Assembly (NCBI GenBank): GCA_030619425.1
Contig: JAUXBJ010000098.1
Coordinates: 1-6,804 of the forward strand
Length of the DNA: 6,804 bases
Reading direction: 5' to 3'
Source: a bacterium
GTDB taxonomy: Bacteria > Zixibacteria > MSB-5A5 > GN15 > FEB-12
Numbering within the stretch: position 1 is the first letter of the stretch; every line of letters starts with the position of its first letter. The notes beneath the pieces were generated by a model. That model had not been told where the DNA came from. It searched no databases and was given only the letters and a program-made list of their open reading frames with translations. The translations under genes were made by a program, and so were the position numbers. Shown here in pieces: positions 5,522 to 6,804 of this stretch.

Positions 5522-6353
5522 CGGTAGATTCTTGCACAAGGCGCTCGCTATGGCTGTTCTGTTCTGCGGACTGGCGCCTCTTTTCTACTTTGCCTCTTTG
5601 CAGTTTGAGATATCGCAGGCGCTGGCTGAGGAAGAACAACCCGGTGGCGATACCCTTGAGTTTGACCGCTATGTCGAAAACGTAGCTTTCGGTGTCGGTG
5701 AGAGGTTCTCGTTCGATATAAACTACGGTTTTATCAACGCCGGGATGGCTTCCATGGAGGTAGCGCGGTTGATCGAGTACGGGGGGCGTCCCTGTTATCA
5801 AATCGTAACTCGGGCCAACTCCAACAGTTTCTTCTCCACATTCTACGCTGTCGATGACCGCGTGGAATCGATCATTGATGCCATCGGTCTTTTCAGTTGG
5901 CGCTTTGAGAAGACCCTTCGCGAGGGCAGCTATCGTTCTACTCGCACTTACGCTTTCGATCAACGTGAGCACCGAACCGTGTACAAAGGCGACACTATCG
6001 AGGTGGCGCCGTGGGTGCAGGATGCCGTCAGTGTGCTTTACTTTGTTCGCACTCAGGAGCTCAAAGTCGGGACGTCGGTGTACGTGGACAACTTTACCGA
6101 CGGCAAGAACTACGAACTTGAGGTCAAGGTCCTCAAGAAAGAGAACATCACCGTTGAAGCGGGAAACTTCGACTGTATTGTCGTAGAACCGCTGACGCAA
6201 TCGGTCGGCGTCTTCAAGCATGAGGGAAGACTGAAGGTCTGGCTGACCGATGACCGTCTCAAGATGCCGGTGCTGATGAAGTCCAAGATTCTGGTAGGAT
6301 CGATCTCGGCTGAGTTGACGGACTTCGCGCTGGGCGAAATCGAGGCGTTCTGA
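5514..6353 (+). CDS. Secreted DUF3108-family protein
   Basis: The 279-residue protein has a basic N-terminus, a hydrophobic core (about residues 10-31) and ALA before EEE at 36-38, which looks like a signal peptidase I site. The mature protein would therefore be periplasmic or outer-membrane associated. From residue 62 it follows the DUF3108 pattern: GERFSFDINYGFINAGMASMEV, split at 62-83, then TRANSNSFFSTFYAVDD (99-115), a YAFD segment, DAVSVLYFVR, and a C-terminal WLTDDRLKMPVLMKSKI-like end. The family is beta-rich and has no settled biochemical function. ATG at 5514 gives an 8-bp overlap with the phosphatase stop (ATGCCTAA); ATG at 5502 would add four residues, and neither has a good ribosome binding site, which suggests translational coupling. 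The short MPNGRF start fits a signal peptide equally well in both cases. It ends 3 bp before the next gene. Confidence 0.87.
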   Translation: MPNGRFLHKALAMAVLFCGLAPLFYFASLQFEISQALAEEEQPGGDTLEFDRYVENVAFGVGERFSFDINYGFINAGMASMEVARLIEYGGRPCYQIVTRANSNSFFSTFYAVDDRVESIIDAIGLFSWRFEKTLREGSYRSTRTYAFDQREHRTVYKGDTIEVAPWVQDAVSVLYFVRTQELKVGTSVYVDNFTDGKNYELEVKVLKKENITVEAGNFDCIVVEPLTQSVGVFKHEGRLKVWLTDDRLKMPVLMKSKILVGSISAELTDFALGEIEAF

Positions 6354-6356
6354 ACC

Positions 6357-6804
6357 ATGTCCAGCCGATCTCGCAAGAGCACTCCGATCGATCTTAATCT
6401 TGTAAAGCGTTATCCGCAGGCACGACGACGGAACCGGACCCAGTTGCCTTCGCTTGGTCGACCTGCGAAGAAAAGCGGGGGTGATTTCTTCGATTCGCTG
6501 CCTCGTTTTCTCAAGGCTGATGACCTCAGGGAATTCATCTCCCACGTCGTGAAGGCGCGTCATAAGGACCGTCCGTTTCATTTGCTGCTGGGCGCTCACA
6601 CTATCAAGGTGGGACTCTCTCCGATACTGATCGATTTAATGCGACGAGATATCGTTACCGGGCTGTCGTTCAACTCGGCCGGGCTGATTCATGATCTCGA
6701 GCTGGCCTTTTTCGGTGGGACCTCTGAGGATGTGCAGGCCGGGTTGGAGGATGGGTCTTTCGGCATGGCAAGGGAGACCGGGGAGTTTTTCGCAGCCGTT
6801 TGCC
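6357..6804 (+). CDS. Conserved protein of uncertain family, 3'-truncated by window edge (possibly related to the DHS / LOR-SDH-like NAD-binding fold)
   Basis: The frame starts at ATG 6357, 3 bp after the DUF3108 stop, and stays open to the window end (149 complete codons). GAGG at 6342-6345 is a possible but distant ribosome binding site. The N-terminus is basic (residues 4-39, many Arg and Lys), with no signal peptide. Residues 44-62 read like a short helical segment (FFDSLPRFLKADDLREF). The rest has strong enzyme-like motifs: HLLLGAHTIKVGLSPILIDLM (75-95), FNSAGLIHDLELAFFGGTSEDV, split across 105-126, and DGSFGMARETGEF (132-144). A glycine-rich strand followed by N-x-A-G-x-x-H-D-x-E recalls deoxyhypusine-synthase-like and LOR/SDH-type domains, but I cannot assign a reaction, and the resemblance rests on recollection of motif style. 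It is likely co-transcribed with the five genes upstream. The coding call is firm; the family is not. Confidence 0.85.
   Translation, partial: MSSRSRKSTPIDLNLVKRYPQARRRNRTQLPSLGRPAKKSGGDFFDSLPRFLKADDLREFISHVVKARHKDRPFHLLLGAHTIKVGLSPILIDLMRRDIVTGLSFNSAGLIHDLELAFFGGTSEDVQAGLEDGSFGMARETGEFFAAVC

Noticed and set aside
4952..5539. Minus-strand open frame (195 codons) opposite the phosphatase gene
   Set aside because: It is antisense to a gene with intact catalytic motifs and a strong ribosome binding site, and the translation has no family resemblance.
5505..6599. Long minus-strand open frame (364 codons) opposite the DUF3108 gene
   Set aside because: It is antisense to a gene with a clear signal peptide and family motifs, crosses two + strand gene boundaries, and its translation shows no domain. 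It is a codon-bias shadow.

Overview
This 6.8 kb window reads as ordinary bacterial chromosome of moderately high GC, coding on the + strand throughout. The organism is probably an anaerobic or facultatively anaerobic diderm. It has a ferredoxin-dependent indolepyruvate oxidoreductase, a probable lipoprotein with a C-terminal SPOR domain, and an exported DUF3108 protein, a family of Gram-negative lineages. The mix would fit an FCB-type or candidate-phylum genome, but no marker here fixes the lineage. I see no tRNA, rRNA, CRISPR array, transposase or phage gene.

Layout. (1) Positions 2-2355 hold iorA, cut by the left edge, and iorB, 8 bp apart. Together they encode the two subunits of indolepyruvate:ferredoxin oxidoreductase. 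(2) Positions 2356-2727 hold no convincing gene. This gap carries a perfect 10-bp stem just after iorB, a long imperfect hairpin, a third small hairpin, a near-perfect 20-bp direct repeat about 200 bp apart, and then a very good sigma70-type promoter with an extended -10 box. (3) From 2728 to the right edge runs one tightly packed block of six genes: GDP-mannose pyrophosphorylase (manC-like), a SPOR-domain lipoprotein, a TsaC/Sua5-type threonylcarbamoyl-AMP synthase, a low-molecular-weight phosphatase, a secreted DUF3108 protein, and the start of a conserved protein of uncertain family cut by the right edge. Junctions are overlaps of 26, 8, 4 and about 8 bp and a 3-bp gap, so the block is very probably one transcription unit driven by the promoter at 2661-2689.

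How the genes may work together. IorAB would oxidise aromatic 2-oxo acids to acyl-CoA and reduce ferredoxin. The second block mixes envelope functions (GDP-mannose supply, a SPOR lipoprotein, a DUF3108 protein) with tRNA t6A synthesis and a phosphatase. The phosphatase has the P-loop threonine typical of YwlE-type protein-arginine phosphatases and sits directly after the Sua5-type gene, an order that recalls the Bacillus ywlC-ywlE region. The best leads are this phosphatase, the unexplained 3' gene, and the structured repeats upstream of manC. Nothing here is clearly a new defence or mobile system.
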